A program made the translations under genes and the position numbers. From Flammeovirgaceae bacterium (GTDB lineage Bacteria > Bacteroidota > Bacteroidia > Cytophagales > Cyclobacteriaceae), in contig JAJTEH010000006.1 in NCBI GenBank assembly GCA_021298355.1, positions 1-64,000 on the forward strand: DNA of 64,000 nucleotides. Direction: 5' to 3'. Position 1 is the first letter of the stretch; every line of letters starts with the position of its first letter. Below, piece after piece: positions 1 to 8,887 of the stretch. The notes below the pieces were generated by a model. It made no database searches. It was not told the DNA's origin and saw nothing but the letters and a program-made list of their open reading frames with translations.

Positions 1-700
1 CTCATCCCTAAATCCCTTCTCCGAAGGAGAAGGGACTTTTATGTTTTTTTCTTGGTTAAGAGATTTCTTTTCACGGAAGCTACCTTTATTTTTACGGTCA
101 CGAGTTTTCTTTTTACGGACGCGGGTTTTCTTTTTACGGAAGCTAACTTTCTTTTTACGGACGCGGGTTTTCTTTTTACGGAAGCTAACTTTCTTTTTTA
201 GGATGCGAGTTTTCCTTTTACGGATGCGAGTTTTCTTTTTACGGAAGCTAACTTTCTTTTTACGGACGCTAACTTTCTCTTTTACATAGCCAGCTTTCTT
301 TTTACCATAGCTAACTTTCTTTTTTACATAGCCAGCTTTCTTTTTACCGTAGCTAACTTTCTTTTTTACATAGCCAGCTTTCTTTTTACCATAGCTAACT
401 TTCTTTTTTACATAGCCAGCTTTCTTTTTACCATAGCTAACTTTCTTTTTTACATAGCCAGCTTTCTTTTTGCAGGAGCTGGCCTCATCCCTATATCCCT
501 TCTCCGAAGGAGAAGGGACTTTTATATTTTCTTTTTAGTTAAGTGATTTCTTTTTACCGGAGAGAACCTTATCCCTATATCCCTTCTACGAAAGAGAAGG
601 GACTTTTATATTTTCTTTTTAGGTAAGAGATTTCTTTTTACCGGAGAGAACCTTATCCCTACATCCCTTCTCGGAATGAGAAGGGACTTTTGTATGGCTT
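1..700. repeat. 21-bp tandem array with embedded hairpin units
   Basis: From about 60 to 480 the sequence is a run of roughly twenty 21-bp units of the type TTCTTTTTACGGAAGCTAAC. In the right half they alternate as a 42-bp higher-order unit (AGCTAAC type, then CATAGCCAGC type). The array is flanked by hairpin units with stem CCCTTCTCC-GAA-GGAGAAGGG at 14-34, 497-517, 581-601 and 665-685. Their spacings are 483, 84 and 84 bp, all multiples of 21, so array and hairpins share one register. The second to fourth hairpins sit in 84-bp units. The minus strand is free of stop codons from 534 to 1 but has no ATG, GTG or TTG in that frame. Most likely this is an intergenic satellite; a broken repeat gene is the alternative. 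Confidence 0.85.
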
Positions 701-1032
701 AAGTTTTTTTGATTGTTTTTCTTTTAAGAGTTGAATTTCTTTTACCGAAAGTTTCATGATAATAGACCTTCTGCTGACGTGAAAAAAATGCAGGATGTTT
801 TTTAAAACAACTTACCATTAGCATGCTTTAGTAAAAAGCAGATCTAAAGAAAGTTAAAGTTATTCATTTCTAGATTGGGTGATTTTTAACTCCATTTGTG
901 TTTTACAGCATGGATGTGTGTTTGTGTATCATCTGTATATTTTCTTCTTGAAGATACCTCGCCCTAGCCCCTCTCTGAATGAAAGAAGAGCTTATTGAGG
1001 AAGGTTATTGTTTCTTGAAGGTTTGTATTTTC
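701..1032. other. Intergenic stretch, no gene seen
   Basis: This lies between the tandem array and the end of the TonB receptor gene. I see no convincing ORF on either strand. Around 961-1000 there is a weak echo of the flanking hairpin unit (GCCCTAGCCCCTCTCTGAA), which suggests that the repeat family once extended this far. Confidence 0.5.
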
Positions 1033-3279
1033 TTAAAAGAAGTAGGTTACTCTAAGCCTGGCAAAGAAAGGAATGCCGGGTGTATAGTGTATTTCAGACA
1101 CCGGTTCGGTTTCGTTTTGCAGGCGGCTTTCGGTATCGAATTGTGCTTCTTCCCACTCTTGATTAAAAAGGTTTTCGATAGAGATGCCGGCTTCCCAATT
1201 TTTCTTTTTGTAGTTAACGATGGCATCGGCCAACAGGTAGCCTTGTGCTACTACTGTGTTGGTTTCGTTGGCGGGCCTGTCTGTCATATACCGGTACCGT
1301 AGGCTGGCACTCCACACTTTATTGTTGTAGGTAATGCCCCCGATGCTTGTGAACGTTGGTGCCAGCGGAATTCTGTTTTCGGATTCGGCAACATCTTTAG
1401 CTTTGGGATTGGCAAAAGATAAATCGATATCGGCAAACCATGTATCGGTAATTCCGTAGCGGGCGGTAAGGTCTATACCCTGGCGTTGTGTACGGCCGCT
1501 TGGTTCTACAATGCCGGCATCGCCTACGTACACAAATTCCTGCTCCATATCTAAACGCCACACGGCCGCTTGCAGGAGAAGTTTATCGGCAAGTTTTGTA
1601 AGAATGCCCACATCTGCCCCAATGGCTCTGGGCAAAATATCGCGGCCTGTTTGTTCTAATACCACGCGGGAATCGTTCGAGTGAAAGCCTGTGCCCGACT
1701 TGATGTATACACTTGTTTTATCGTTTACTTTATAGGTAATGTTAAGCTTTGGGCTTACGATGGAAGCATTTGCTTTTTTGGTAGTTTGGTTAAGTTGGTT
1801 GTTGTATTGGAAGGTGAAGTAATCGTACCGCACGGCTGCGTTTACCGACAGTTTATCTGTTAGCTGAAGTGTTTCGTTTGCATATAGGTGAAAGTTACCT
1901 TCGTTTACATCGCCACGTTGTATGGGCGAACGAAATCTTCGAACTATTGTGTTTGACAGCGCTATATCGTTTACCTGATCTAAGCGTAGGCCACCTCCTA
2001 TTTCGCCTGTTGCCGCTATTGTACCGATGGTATGTTGGGCAGTATAGAGGCCTCGGTAGCCGTAAATCCAGCGAGATTCTTCTTGTTGTATCTGATCTCC
2101 ATTTATAGGATCGTTAAGAAAAAAAGTAAAGTTAGAGTATAAGTTAAAGGTGTATTGGCTTGCGTAGGCTTGTTGCTCAAATACATTGCCCTTAGCAAAT
2201 GTGTGTGCATGCTTAACGAATACATTGGTACGGCTGGTGTTTCCGCCTTCGGTATCGTCTATGGCGCCAAATCGTGTGATGAGGTTATTATCTACAGCAC
2301 GTTGTGGAATTTGGCCGGAGGCATACCAATTACTTGTAAAATACGTGCCGCCTATGGTGAAGAGGTCGTTGGCTTTTCTGATGGAGTATTTGGTTTGGAT
2401 GTTTAGTCTTTTAAAATCTTGCGGACTTTCAAAGTATCCGTCTGAACGGAACAACTCTGTAGCGATGTAGCCATTGTTGTTGCTTTTTGCTTTGGCGTTC
2501 TTAACGTTAACGCCTGCTACTAAACGACCATGCCCAAACTGACCGCCTTCTAGTTTTACAAAGTTTTGTTCCAACACATTTTTAGTTTGAAAAGAGGCGT
2601 ACCCAGCTGTAGTGAAATTTCCTTTATCGGCATAGTAAGGGCCTTTATCGAAATCTACCAACTGAATAAGTTCGGGAATTACAAAATGTAAATCGGAATA
2701 ACCCTGGCCATGAGCATGCGAAACCATGTTAACAGGCAGGCCATCGACTTCGAGGTTGATATCGGTACCGTGGTCGATATCAAATCCTCTTAAAAAAATC
2801 TGTTCGGCTTTGCCACCACCGGCATGTTGAGCGATGAAAAGGCCGGGAATCATGCGCAGCACATCTTGAGACGTATTGATAGGGCGAAGTTTTATATCTA
2901 CCGGTGCAAGTGTATGGATAGCGCGCGATGCCCTTCCATTGATTTCTACATTACTAAGTTGAACGGTTGCTTCTTCCAGGTAAAATTGAATGGGTGCGTT
3001 TTGCTCGACAGGAACTACAACATTTTGTTGAAGCGTAGAAAACCCAACATACGAAACAACCACGTTGTGCGATCCGGCAGGTAATGCTGTTAAACAAAAG
3101 AAGCCATTTTGATCGGTAAAAATATTCTTCTTTACCTCTGGTATACTTATGTGTGCACCTGCAATGCCTTGGTTGGTTCGTATATCTAACACATAGCCTA
3201 TTATTGTGTTCGTTTGGCTAAAGACTTTGATCGTGCTGCTGCACACAAGTAGCGCGAAACATAGAAATTTGATGTTCAT
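1033..3279 (-). CDS. TonB-dependent receptor with carboxypeptidase-regulatory-like N-terminal domain
   Basis: This is a 748-residue outer-membrane receptor for TonB-driven uptake. A signal peptide at residues 1-21 ends in VFSQ. A carboxypeptidase-regulatory-like Ig domain (about 25-105) follows, then a plug (about 125-240), then a barrel ending in the aromatic terminus RVTYFF. The plug carries a histidine-rich stretch, with H170 in GFDIDHGTD and H188, H190 and H198 in SHAHGQGYSDLH, which could bind a metal. It is transcribed away from the hydrogenase maturation operon across a 175-bp intergenic region. Nickel or another metal complex is therefore a plausible substrate, but this is inference. 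No SusD-like partner is next to it, so glycan uptake is less likely. The family call is firm and the substrate unknown. Confidence 0.93.
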   Translation of the reverse strand: MNIKFLCFALLVCSSTIKVFSQTNTIIGYVLDIRTNQGIAGAHISIPEVKKNIFTDQNGFFCLTALPAGSHNVVVSYVGFSTLQQNVVVPVEQNAPIQFYLEEATVQLSNVEINGRASRAIHTLAPVDIKLRPINTSQDVLRMIPGLFIAQHAGGGKAEQIFLRGFDIDHGTDINLEVDGLPVNMVSHAHGQGYSDLHFVIPELIQLVDFDKGPYYADKGNFTTAGYASFQTKNVLEQNFVKLEGGQFGHGRLVAGVNVKNAKAKSNNNGYIATELFRSDGYFESPQDFKRLNIQTKYSIRKANDLFTIGGTYFTSNWYASGQIPQRAVDNNLITRFGAIDDTEGGNTSRTNVFVKHAHTFAKGNVFEQQAYASQYTFNLYSNFTFFLNDPINGDQIQQEESRWIYGYRGLYTAQHTIGTIAATGEIGGGLRLDQVNDIALSNTIVRRFRSPIQRGDVNEGNFHLYANETLQLTDKLSVNAAVRYDYFTFQYNNQLNQTTKKANASIVSPKLNITYKVNDKTSVYIKSGTGFHSNDSRVVLEQTGRDILPRAIGADVGILTKLADKLLLQAAVWRLDMEQEFVYVGDAGIVEPSGRTQRQGIDLTARYGITDTWFADIDLSFANPKAKDVAESENRIPLAPTFTSIGGITYNNKVWSASLRYRYMTDRPANETNTVVAQGYLLADAIVNYKKKNWEAGISIENLFNQEWEEAQFDTESRLQNETEPVSEIHYTPGIPFFARLRVTYFF

Positions 3280-3382
3280 GAATTAAGTATACTGGGTTGG
3301 TTAGTGGGCGAAAACTATAACCGGAATAATTAGAAAAAAAATACTAAACGCATACTACTCAGATAAAAACACGAAAACGAGT

Positions 3383-3402
3383 TTTAGAAATTATTTTCTA
3401 AA
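3383..3402. promoter_or_regulatory. Inverted repeat in the divergent TonB receptor / hyp operon intergenic region
   Basis: TTTAGAAA and TTTCTAAA form perfect 8-bp arms around a 4-nt centre (TTAT). The site lies about 50 bp upstream of the DUF2911 start and about 105 bp from the TonB receptor start. Its position suits an operator serving both directions, but AT-rich dyads also arise by chance and no known regulator consensus is matched. Confidence 0.35.
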
Positions 3403-3454
3403 CTTAAAGTTGTTAGTCTACTTTAAATTCGTTTACCTTGTAGAGTGTGAAAAA

Positions 3455-4066
3455 ATGAAACCCACTATGCCATACCTTTTTTTATTCTTCTTCTTACTAT
3501 TTTTTACGAGCTTACAAGCGCAGGTAGACCACGAGAAACATCCTAGATCTGTTTTTAGAGATGGATATGCTGATAGTGTGAACAGTGGCCTTATTAAAAC
3601 CGATGCTTACAAAAGTAGCGTGCGTAGAGAAACGCATGGTGAAATTGGAGAGACACATATTGTAATCAATTACGGTTCGCCCGGTGTAAGAGGCAGAAAC
3701 ATTTGGGGTGGCCTTGTTGGGTATGATGAAGTATGGGTTTCTGGCGCGCATACTGCTACCAGTATTACCTTTGAACGCGATGTGTTAATTAAGGATACTA
3801 AAGTGGCAGCCGGCACCTACGCTTTTTTTAGTATACCGGGTAAAAAAGAATGGACGCTTATCTTAAACAAAAATTACAACCAGCACCTTGCCGATGATTA
3901 TACTGAAAAGGAAGATGTAGTACGCGTTGTTGTAAAAGCGCAAACCGTAAAGAACGCAATACAACGCTTAACCTACACGATTGATGTGAAAGAAGGAAGT
4001 GCCAGTGGTAGTATTTCTTTGATGTGGGAAAAAGTAAAAGTTTCGCTACCCGTTAAATCGCTATAA
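3455..4066 (+). CDS. DUF2911 family exported protein
   Basis: This is a 203-residue protein with a strongly hydrophobic signal peptide (MKPTMPYLFLFFFLL, ending in SLQAQ). The body has the usual DUF2911 landmarks: YGSPGVRGRNIWGGLVGYDE, then VWVSGAHTATSITF, then the G-TYAFFSIPGKKEWTLI segment. An upstream in-frame ATG at 3410 would add 15 residues before the signal peptide, so the ATG at 3455 is preferred. The stop is 4 nt before hypA, which makes this the first gene of the hydrogenase maturation operon. DUF2911 proteins have no established biochemical role. Here the product is probably periplasmic or surface-associated, and its link to hydrogenase may be only promoter sharing. Confidence 0.85.
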   Translation: MKPTMPYLFLFFFLLFFTSLQAQVDHEKHPRSVFRDGYADSVNSGLIKTDAYKSSVRRETHGEIGETHIVINYGSPGVRGRNIWGGLVGYDEVWVSGAHTATSITFERDVLIKDTKVAAGTYAFFSIPGKKEWTLILNKNYNQHLADDYTEKEDVVRVVVKAQTVKNAIQRLTYTIDVKEGSASGSISLMWEKVKVSLPVKSL

Positions 4067-4070
4067 CGCT

Positions 4071-4415
4071 ATGCACGAAATCTCCCTAGTACGCAATATA
4101 TTTAGAACGATAGAAGAACAATTTCCGGAATCGGCACCTGAAACGATTACCTGCATTTACTTACGGGCCGGAGAGCTATCTAACGTTCAGCCTATATTAA
4201 TGCAAAATGCCTTTGAAGCTGTTGTGCAAGACGACCCCCGTTACAAACGAGCTAAATTAGAAGTAGAAATAACCCCGATACTGGTGTATTGCGAAACGTG
4301 TAAGAAAACATCGGAAGTAAAGCAATACAAATTTGTGTGTGCGTGCGGCTTGCCAACCAAGAACGTAATACAAGGAGATGAATTGTTGATAACAAAAGTA
4401 GAATTTTTAAACTGA
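4071..4415 (+). CDS. hypA: Hydrogenase nickel incorporation protein HypA
   Basis: HypA (114 aa, the usual length) delivers nickel to the large-subunit precursor of NiFe hydrogenase together with HypB. It begins MHEISLV, giving the nickel-binding Met1-His2-Glu3 end. The zinc site is C74-x2-C77 and C90-x-C92 (YCETC and CACG); the second pair has one spacer residue instead of the more common two. The gene follows the DUF2911 gene after 4 nt and precedes hypB by 5 nt, so translation is probably coupled. The short second knuckle is the only oddity. Confidence 0.96.
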   Translation: MHEISLVRNIFRTIEEQFPESAPETITCIYLRAGELSNVQPILMQNAFEAVVQDDPRYKRAKLEVEITPILVYCETCKKTSEVKQYKFVCACGLPTKNVIQGDELLITKVEFLN

Positions 4416-4420
4416 GCCTA

Positions 4421-5146
4421 ATGATACCGTTAAAACCAAAATCGAACCGAGCGCCTGTTGGCAACATACCCTGCGATAACACCACTCTTAATTTATTAAA
4501 GGCAAACGACTTTGTGGCGAAAGCCATACGCGATCGATTGCCGGATATGTTGGTGGTGAATGTGTGCTCATCGCCAGGAAGTGGTAAAACAACCTTGATG
4601 CAAGAAACAGGCAAACGCCTGGCAGGCAAACTAAACATGGCCGTATTAGTAGGCGACCCAGAAACCGAACGCGATGCCATACGAATGCGTGATGTTGGCA
4701 TAAATGCTTTGCAAATTGTTACCGGTGGCATGTGCCACATAGAAGCGCAAATGATTTTGCAGGCACTAGATCATATTGATTTGAACCATGTTGATTTGCT
4801 TTTTATTGAAAATGTAGGCAACCTGGTTTGCCCTGCTGCCTTTGATTTAGGCGAAGACTACAGAGTAACGGTATTAGCTTCGACAGAAGGAGATGATAAG
4901 CCAAAGAAATACCCGAGGATGTTTCATACCAGCGAATTGTTGTTGGTATCGAAATCGGATTTGCTACCGTACGTACCTTTTTCTGTAGAAGCTGTTACAA
5001 AAGATGCACGCGATGTTAACCCAGATATAGAGGTGATGACTATATCGAGCATTAAAGGCGATGGGTTAGATGCGTGGTGCGATTGGTTATTGGAAAAAGT
5101 AAATCAAAAAAAGCAAAGCAAACTTACCACGCAGAAGGCGTATTGA
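4421..5146 (+). CDS. hypB: Hydrogenase maturation GTPase HypB
   Basis: HypB (241 aa) is the GTPase that powers nickel transfer in hydrogenase maturation. Walker A is GSGKTT at residues 53-58. GMCHIEA supplies the conserved Cys-His pair of the GTPase-domain metal site, and FIENVGNLVCPAAFDLG is the family signature around Walker B. The guanine-specificity part is seen near SKSDLLPYV. The N-terminus lacks both a histidine-rich stretch and the CxxCGC high-affinity nickel motif of some HypB proteins, so nickel storage is unlikely. It sits between hypA and hypF with short gaps. Confidence 0.96.
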   Translation: MIPLKPKSNRAPVGNIPCDNTTLNLLKANDFVAKAIRDRLPDMLVVNVCSSPGSGKTTLMQETGKRLAGKLNMAVLVGDPETERDAIRMRDVGINALQIVTGGMCHIEAQMILQALDHIDLNHVDLLFIENVGNLVCPAAFDLGEDYRVTVLASTEGDDKPKKYPRMFHTSELLLVSKSDLLPYVPFSVEAVTKDARDVNPDIEVMTISSIKGDGLDAWCDWLLEKVNQKKQSKLTTQKAY

Positions 5147-5155
5147 GTTTACCTC

Positions 5156-7495
5156 ATGACCTACCAAATACACCTTAGCGGTATTGTACAAGGCGTTGGA
5201 TTTAGGCCGATGGTCTATGCCTTGGCTGTTGACTATGGTTTATGCGGAACGGTTACGAATTCGAGCCAAGGTGTTGTTATCCGGTTTAATGCAACGGAAG
5301 AGCAAGCAGAAAAATTTTATCAGGAAGTATTAGCATCTGCCCCACCCCATAGTGTAGTGGTTGCACACAGCCTTACACCAATAGAAACCATTCGCTTTAC
5401 AACTTTTACTATTGAAGACTCTGTTGATGAAGATTTAACACGTGTTTTGCTTTCGCCCGATTTTGCGATGTGCGAAACGTGTAGAGCAGAAATGCGCACC
5501 GCAACCAACAGAAGATTTCTTTATCCGTTTATTACCTGCGCGCAATGCGGACCCCGTTACTCGATTATTCAGAGATTACCTTACGACCGCGCCAACACCA
5601 GCATGCACACATTTACTATGTGCGAAGCGTGTGCAAAAGAATATACTGATGTTGCCGACAGAAGATTTTATGCGCAAACAAATAGTTGCCCTGTGTGTGG
5701 TATACGTATGCGTTTGTATGCAGGAGGAGATTTGCTTATAGAGGAAGGTGATATTCTTGCGCGTGCAATTAGCTTATTGCGCGAAGGAAAGGTTGTTGCT
5801 GTAAAAGGTATTGGTGGGTATTTACTTTTATGCGATGCTACTAACCCACACGCACTTTCTTTATTACGAAAAAGAAAACACAGACCTACAAAACCTTTTG
5901 CCTTATTATACCCTACACTAGAGAGAATTAAAAAAGATGCTTCACTACGTGCTGATGAGGAAGCCGCTTTACAAAGTGTAGCAGCACCTATTGTACTTGT
6001 TTCGTTGAAAAAAGAACATACTGTACACGCCAACCTGGTTGCACCCGGTTTGCGAACCGTTGGTGTGATGTTGCCTTATGCTCCGTTGCTGGCTTGCCTA
6101 GCCGATGAATTTGAGAAACCTTTAGTAGCTACGAGTGCTAATGTTAGCAACTCGCCTATTGTGTATACAGATGATGATGCCCTGACAACACTTGCCCATA
6201 TTGCGGATGCAATTTTGGTACACAACCGAGAAATAGTAATTCCACAAGATGATTCGGTAATTCGGTTTACCGAAGCTAACAGAAAAATATTGTTGCGGAG
6301 ATCGCGCGGTTTAGCACCATCGTTTCTTACGCGTTACCAAAGTGGCGCTAATACTATGGTGGCCATGGGCGCGCATTTGAAAAGTACTGTAGCCTTGCAG
6401 CATGCTAATCAGATTTTTGTATCGCACTATTTGGGCGATCTGGAAAGTGCCAACACCATAAACAAACACACTCTTGTTACCCAGCATTTACTAGATGTGT
6501 GCAAAGCCAAGCCAGCGAAGGTGATACGAGATGTACATCCGGAGTATGCCTCGACTAGACTTGCAGAAGAATATGCTACGAAATATGCATTACCGGTTGC
6601 CCACGTGCAACACCATTGTGCCCATTTAGCAGCAGTGCTTGCCGAAAACAATTTGTTAGATAGCGAAGAAAATGTTTTAGGTGTTGTGTGGGATGGAAGT
6701 GGTTTAGGAATAGATAATGCTATTTGGGGAGGAGAATTTTTTACCTACTACAAAGGAAACATTTTGCGCACGAAGCATTTTGCTTATTTCCCCTTGCTAC
6801 TTGGCGATAAGATGGCGCATGAACCACGCCTTGCAGCGCTTGCCCTTGCCGGAGAAAATAAGGAAATGCTTTCTGCTTTTTTTACAGAACAAGAATGGAA
6901 AATTTACACACAGCTCTTGCACACTGAGTACTTGCCCACCAGCAGTGTGGGCAGGGTGTTTGATGCTGTAGCCTGTGTATGCGGTTTAAGCCAAACACTT
7001 TCGTATGAAGGCGAAGCTGCCTTGTTATTAGAAGAAAAAGCCAGGCAGTTTTATCGTGCTTCGAAAAATTATGTACACCACTACCCTATTGCGTTTGCTG
7101 GCGAGCAGGTAGATACACAGGCCTTGTTTAAAGCCGTATTATATGACGTAAAAGCGAAAGTATCTGTAGAAGAAATTGCTTTTCGCTTTCATCTTACTTT
7201 AGTAAAACTAATGGAAGCGATTGCGCATCAACAAGCCGTGCAAAAGATTGCTTTTAGTGGTGGTGTATTTCAGAATGCCCTTTTACTCGATTTACTCGAT
7301 CAACATCTTGGTACTGCGTATCAGCTTTTCTTTCATGAACAACTATCGCCAAACGATGAGAATGTTTCGTTTGGACAACTTGTGTATGTAAACGAAGGCA
7401 TGCGACTGGTAAACGAAGAAGAGTTTTTACTCCTTGAACAAGAAAAAAACAAAGACATAACCAAAGACAACTATGTGTTTAGCAATTCCAGGTAA
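5156..7495 (+). CDS. hypF: Carbamoyltransferase HypF
   Basis: HypF (779 aa) makes the carbamoyl-adenylate from carbamoyl phosphate and passes the carbamoyl group to HypE for the cyanide ligands. Domains in order: N-terminal acylphosphatase (GIVQGVGFRPMVY, about 1-90); two zinc knuckles (CETC/CAQCGPRY and CEAC/CPVCG, about 105-185); a YrdC-like domain (about 200-390, with KGIGGYLLLCDA); and a Kae1-like C-terminal half with HPEYASTRLAEEYA, the metal-binding HVQHHCAHLAAVL and WDGSGLG. About 25 residues extend past the usual end. The 3' end overlaps hypC by 23 nt, indicating translational coupling. Confidence 0.96.
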   Translation: MTYQIHLSGIVQGVGFRPMVYALAVDYGLCGTVTNSSQGVVIRFNATEEQAEKFYQEVLASAPPHSVVVAHSLTPIETIRFTTFTIEDSVDEDLTRVLLSPDFAMCETCRAEMRTATNRRFLYPFITCAQCGPRYSIIQRLPYDRANTSMHTFTMCEACAKEYTDVADRRFYAQTNSCPVCGIRMRLYAGGDLLIEEGDILARAISLLREGKVVAVKGIGGYLLLCDATNPHALSLLRKRKHRPTKPFALLYPTLERIKKDASLRADEEAALQSVAAPIVLVSLKKEHTVHANLVAPGLRTVGVMLPYAPLLACLADEFEKPLVATSANVSNSPIVYTDDDALTTLAHIADAILVHNREIVIPQDDSVIRFTEANRKILLRRSRGLAPSFLTRYQSGANTMVAMGAHLKSTVALQHANQIFVSHYLGDLESANTINKHTLVTQHLLDVCKAKPAKVIRDVHPEYASTRLAEEYATKYALPVAHVQHHCAHLAAVLAENNLLDSEENVLGVVWDGSGLGIDNAIWGGEFFTYYKGNILRTKHFAYFPLLLGDKMAHEPRLAALALAGENKEMLSAFFTEQEWKIYTQLLHTEYLPTSSVGRVFDAVACVCGLSQTLSYEGEAALLLEEKARQFYRASKNYVHHYPIAFAGEQVDTQALFKAVLYDVKAKVSVEEIAFRFHLTLVKLMEAIAHQQAVQKIAFSGGVFQNALLLDLLDQHLGTAYQLFFHEQLSPNDENVSFGQLVYVNEGMRLVNEEEFLLLEQEKNKDITKDNYVFSNSR

Positions 7496-7727
7496 AATTC
7501 AATCTATCGAAAGCATGTATAATGGCACTGTGCAAATGGCCAAAGTACTTTTTGGTGGTATTACAAAAGAAGCCAGTTTAGAAATGGTACCCGATGTCAA
7601 AGTAGGCGATTATGTGTTGGTGCATGTAGGTGTAGCCATAAGTAAAGTAAATGAAGACGAAGCGCAAAAAATATTTGGCTACTTGCGCGAAGCCGGTGAA
7701 TTAGACGAACTAGAGCAAACCTCCTAA
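7473..7727 (+). CDS. hypC: Hydrogenase assembly chaperone HypC/HupF
   Basis: This is an 84-residue HypC. It begins MCLAIPGKI, with the essential Cys2 exposed after Met removal. The family chaperones the Fe(CN)2CO group together with HypD and hands it to the hydrogenase large subunit. The start lies inside the 3' end of hypF, and the stop is 2 nt before hypD. The acidic C-terminus (AGELDELEQTS) is ordinary for the family. Confidence 0.96.
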   Translation: MCLAIPGKIQSIESMYNGTVQMAKVLFGGITKEASLEMVPDVKVGDYVLVHVGVAISKVNEDEAQKIFGYLREAGELDELEQTS

Positions 7728-7729
7728 CT

Positions 7730-8818
7730 ATGAAATACCTGAGTGAATACAGAGACCCTGCGCTGGTAGAGAAATTGCTGAAGGATATTGAACGCACAAC
7801 CACGAAGCCGTGGACAATAATGGAAGTGTGTGGCGGACAAACCCATAGCCTGGTAAAAAACGGTTTGCTTACTTTGCTGCCCGACAAGGTGCGCATGGTG
7901 CACGGCCCCGGTTGCCCGGTGTGCGTAACGCCTATACACTTAATCGATAAAGCCGTTTACCTAGCAGAGGAAAAAAAAGTAATTCTTTGTTCGTATGGGG
8001 ATATGATACGCGTACCCGGCTCGAGTAAGAGTTTGCTCGATGCAAAAGCTAACGGTGCAGATATACGTATTTTATACTCCCCTCTGGAAGCCGTGAAAAT
8101 AGCTGCTGAAAATCCGGACAAGGAAGTTGTGTTTTTTGCTGTAGGTTTTGAAACTACCGCTCCGGCTAATGCGCTATCGGTATTGCATGCGCAACGGCAA
8201 GGCATACAAAATTACTCTATCCTTACCTCGCATGTGTTGGTGCCACCTGCTATGGAGGCGATTATTAATGATGAAGAAAACATTGTGCAAGGATTTTTAG
8301 CAGCCGGACATGTTTGCACCATTATGGGATTAGATGAGTATTACCCAATTGTAGAGAAATATAAAATACCTATGGTTGTAACAGGATTTGAACCTGTGGA
8401 TTTGCTACAAGGCATTGCCATGTTGATTAAGCAATTAGAGCAAGGAGACTATAAGCTTGAAAACCAATATAGCAGAGTTGTTGAACCCAATGGAAACCCT
8501 GAGGCGCGAAAAGTGATTGAAAAAGTGTTTGAACCATCGGATCGGGAATGGAGAGGCATTGGAACTATACCCGGCAGTGGTTTTGAAATACGCCCATCTT
8601 ATGCTGCGTATGATGCTAATAAAAAATTTGAGGTGAACATTAGCAAAGCAGCAGAAAACAAAGAGTGCATAGCCGGCCAGGTATTACGCGGTTTAAAAAA
8701 GCCACACGAGTGCAGCCAGTTCGGAAAGAAATGCACACCTGCCAACCCGCTTGGTGCGCCCATGGTTTCGTCTGAAGGTGCCTGCGCAGCCTACTACCAT
8801 TATGCACAAGTAGAATAA
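7730..8818 (+). CDS. hypD: Hydrogenase formation protein HypD
   Basis: HypD (362 aa) is the 4Fe-4S scaffold on which the Fe(CN)2CO moiety is built with HypC. Visible signatures are C34-GGQTH, HGPGC62-PVC65, the GFETTAPA segment and the C-terminal cysteine cluster (HECSQFGKKCTPANPLGAPM). Length and order are canonical. It follows hypC after 2 nt; a 69-nt gap, the largest within the hyp block, separates it from hypE. Confidence 0.96.
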   Translation: MKYLSEYRDPALVEKLLKDIERTTTKPWTIMEVCGGQTHSLVKNGLLTLLPDKVRMVHGPGCPVCVTPIHLIDKAVYLAEEKKVILCSYGDMIRVPGSSKSLLDAKANGADIRILYSPLEAVKIAAENPDKEVVFFAVGFETTAPANALSVLHAQRQGIQNYSILTSHVLVPPAMEAIINDEENIVQGFLAAGHVCTIMGLDEYYPIVEKYKIPMVVTGFEPVDLLQGIAMLIKQLEQGDYKLENQYSRVVEPNGNPEARKVIEKVFEPSDREWRGIGTIPGSGFEIRPSYAAYDANKKFEVNISKAAENKECIAGQVLRGLKKPHECSQFGKKCTPANPLGAPMVSSEGACAAYYHYAQVE

Positions 8819-8887
8819 GCCCATATGCCAACCCTTATCAATAAAAAAATACAGGCGTAAACTTTTGTTTACGATAGCCCACCGAAC

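Noticed and set aside
41-289. Plus-strand 82-residue frame rich in Phe/Arg/Leu (FFLRKLT repeats)
   Set aside because: It only exists because the tandem unit is 21 bp long; no start signal, no export logic and composition set by poly-T. Treated as a shadow of the array.
1-700. CRISPR array
   Set aside because: Units are contiguous without unique spacers and no cas genes are present.
979-1302. Plus-strand ORF over the end of the TonB receptor gene
   Set aside because: Lies antisense to a well-supported gene, lacks any domain and is rich in Cys/Phe; a shadow frame. The same holds for other antisense frames inside the large genes.
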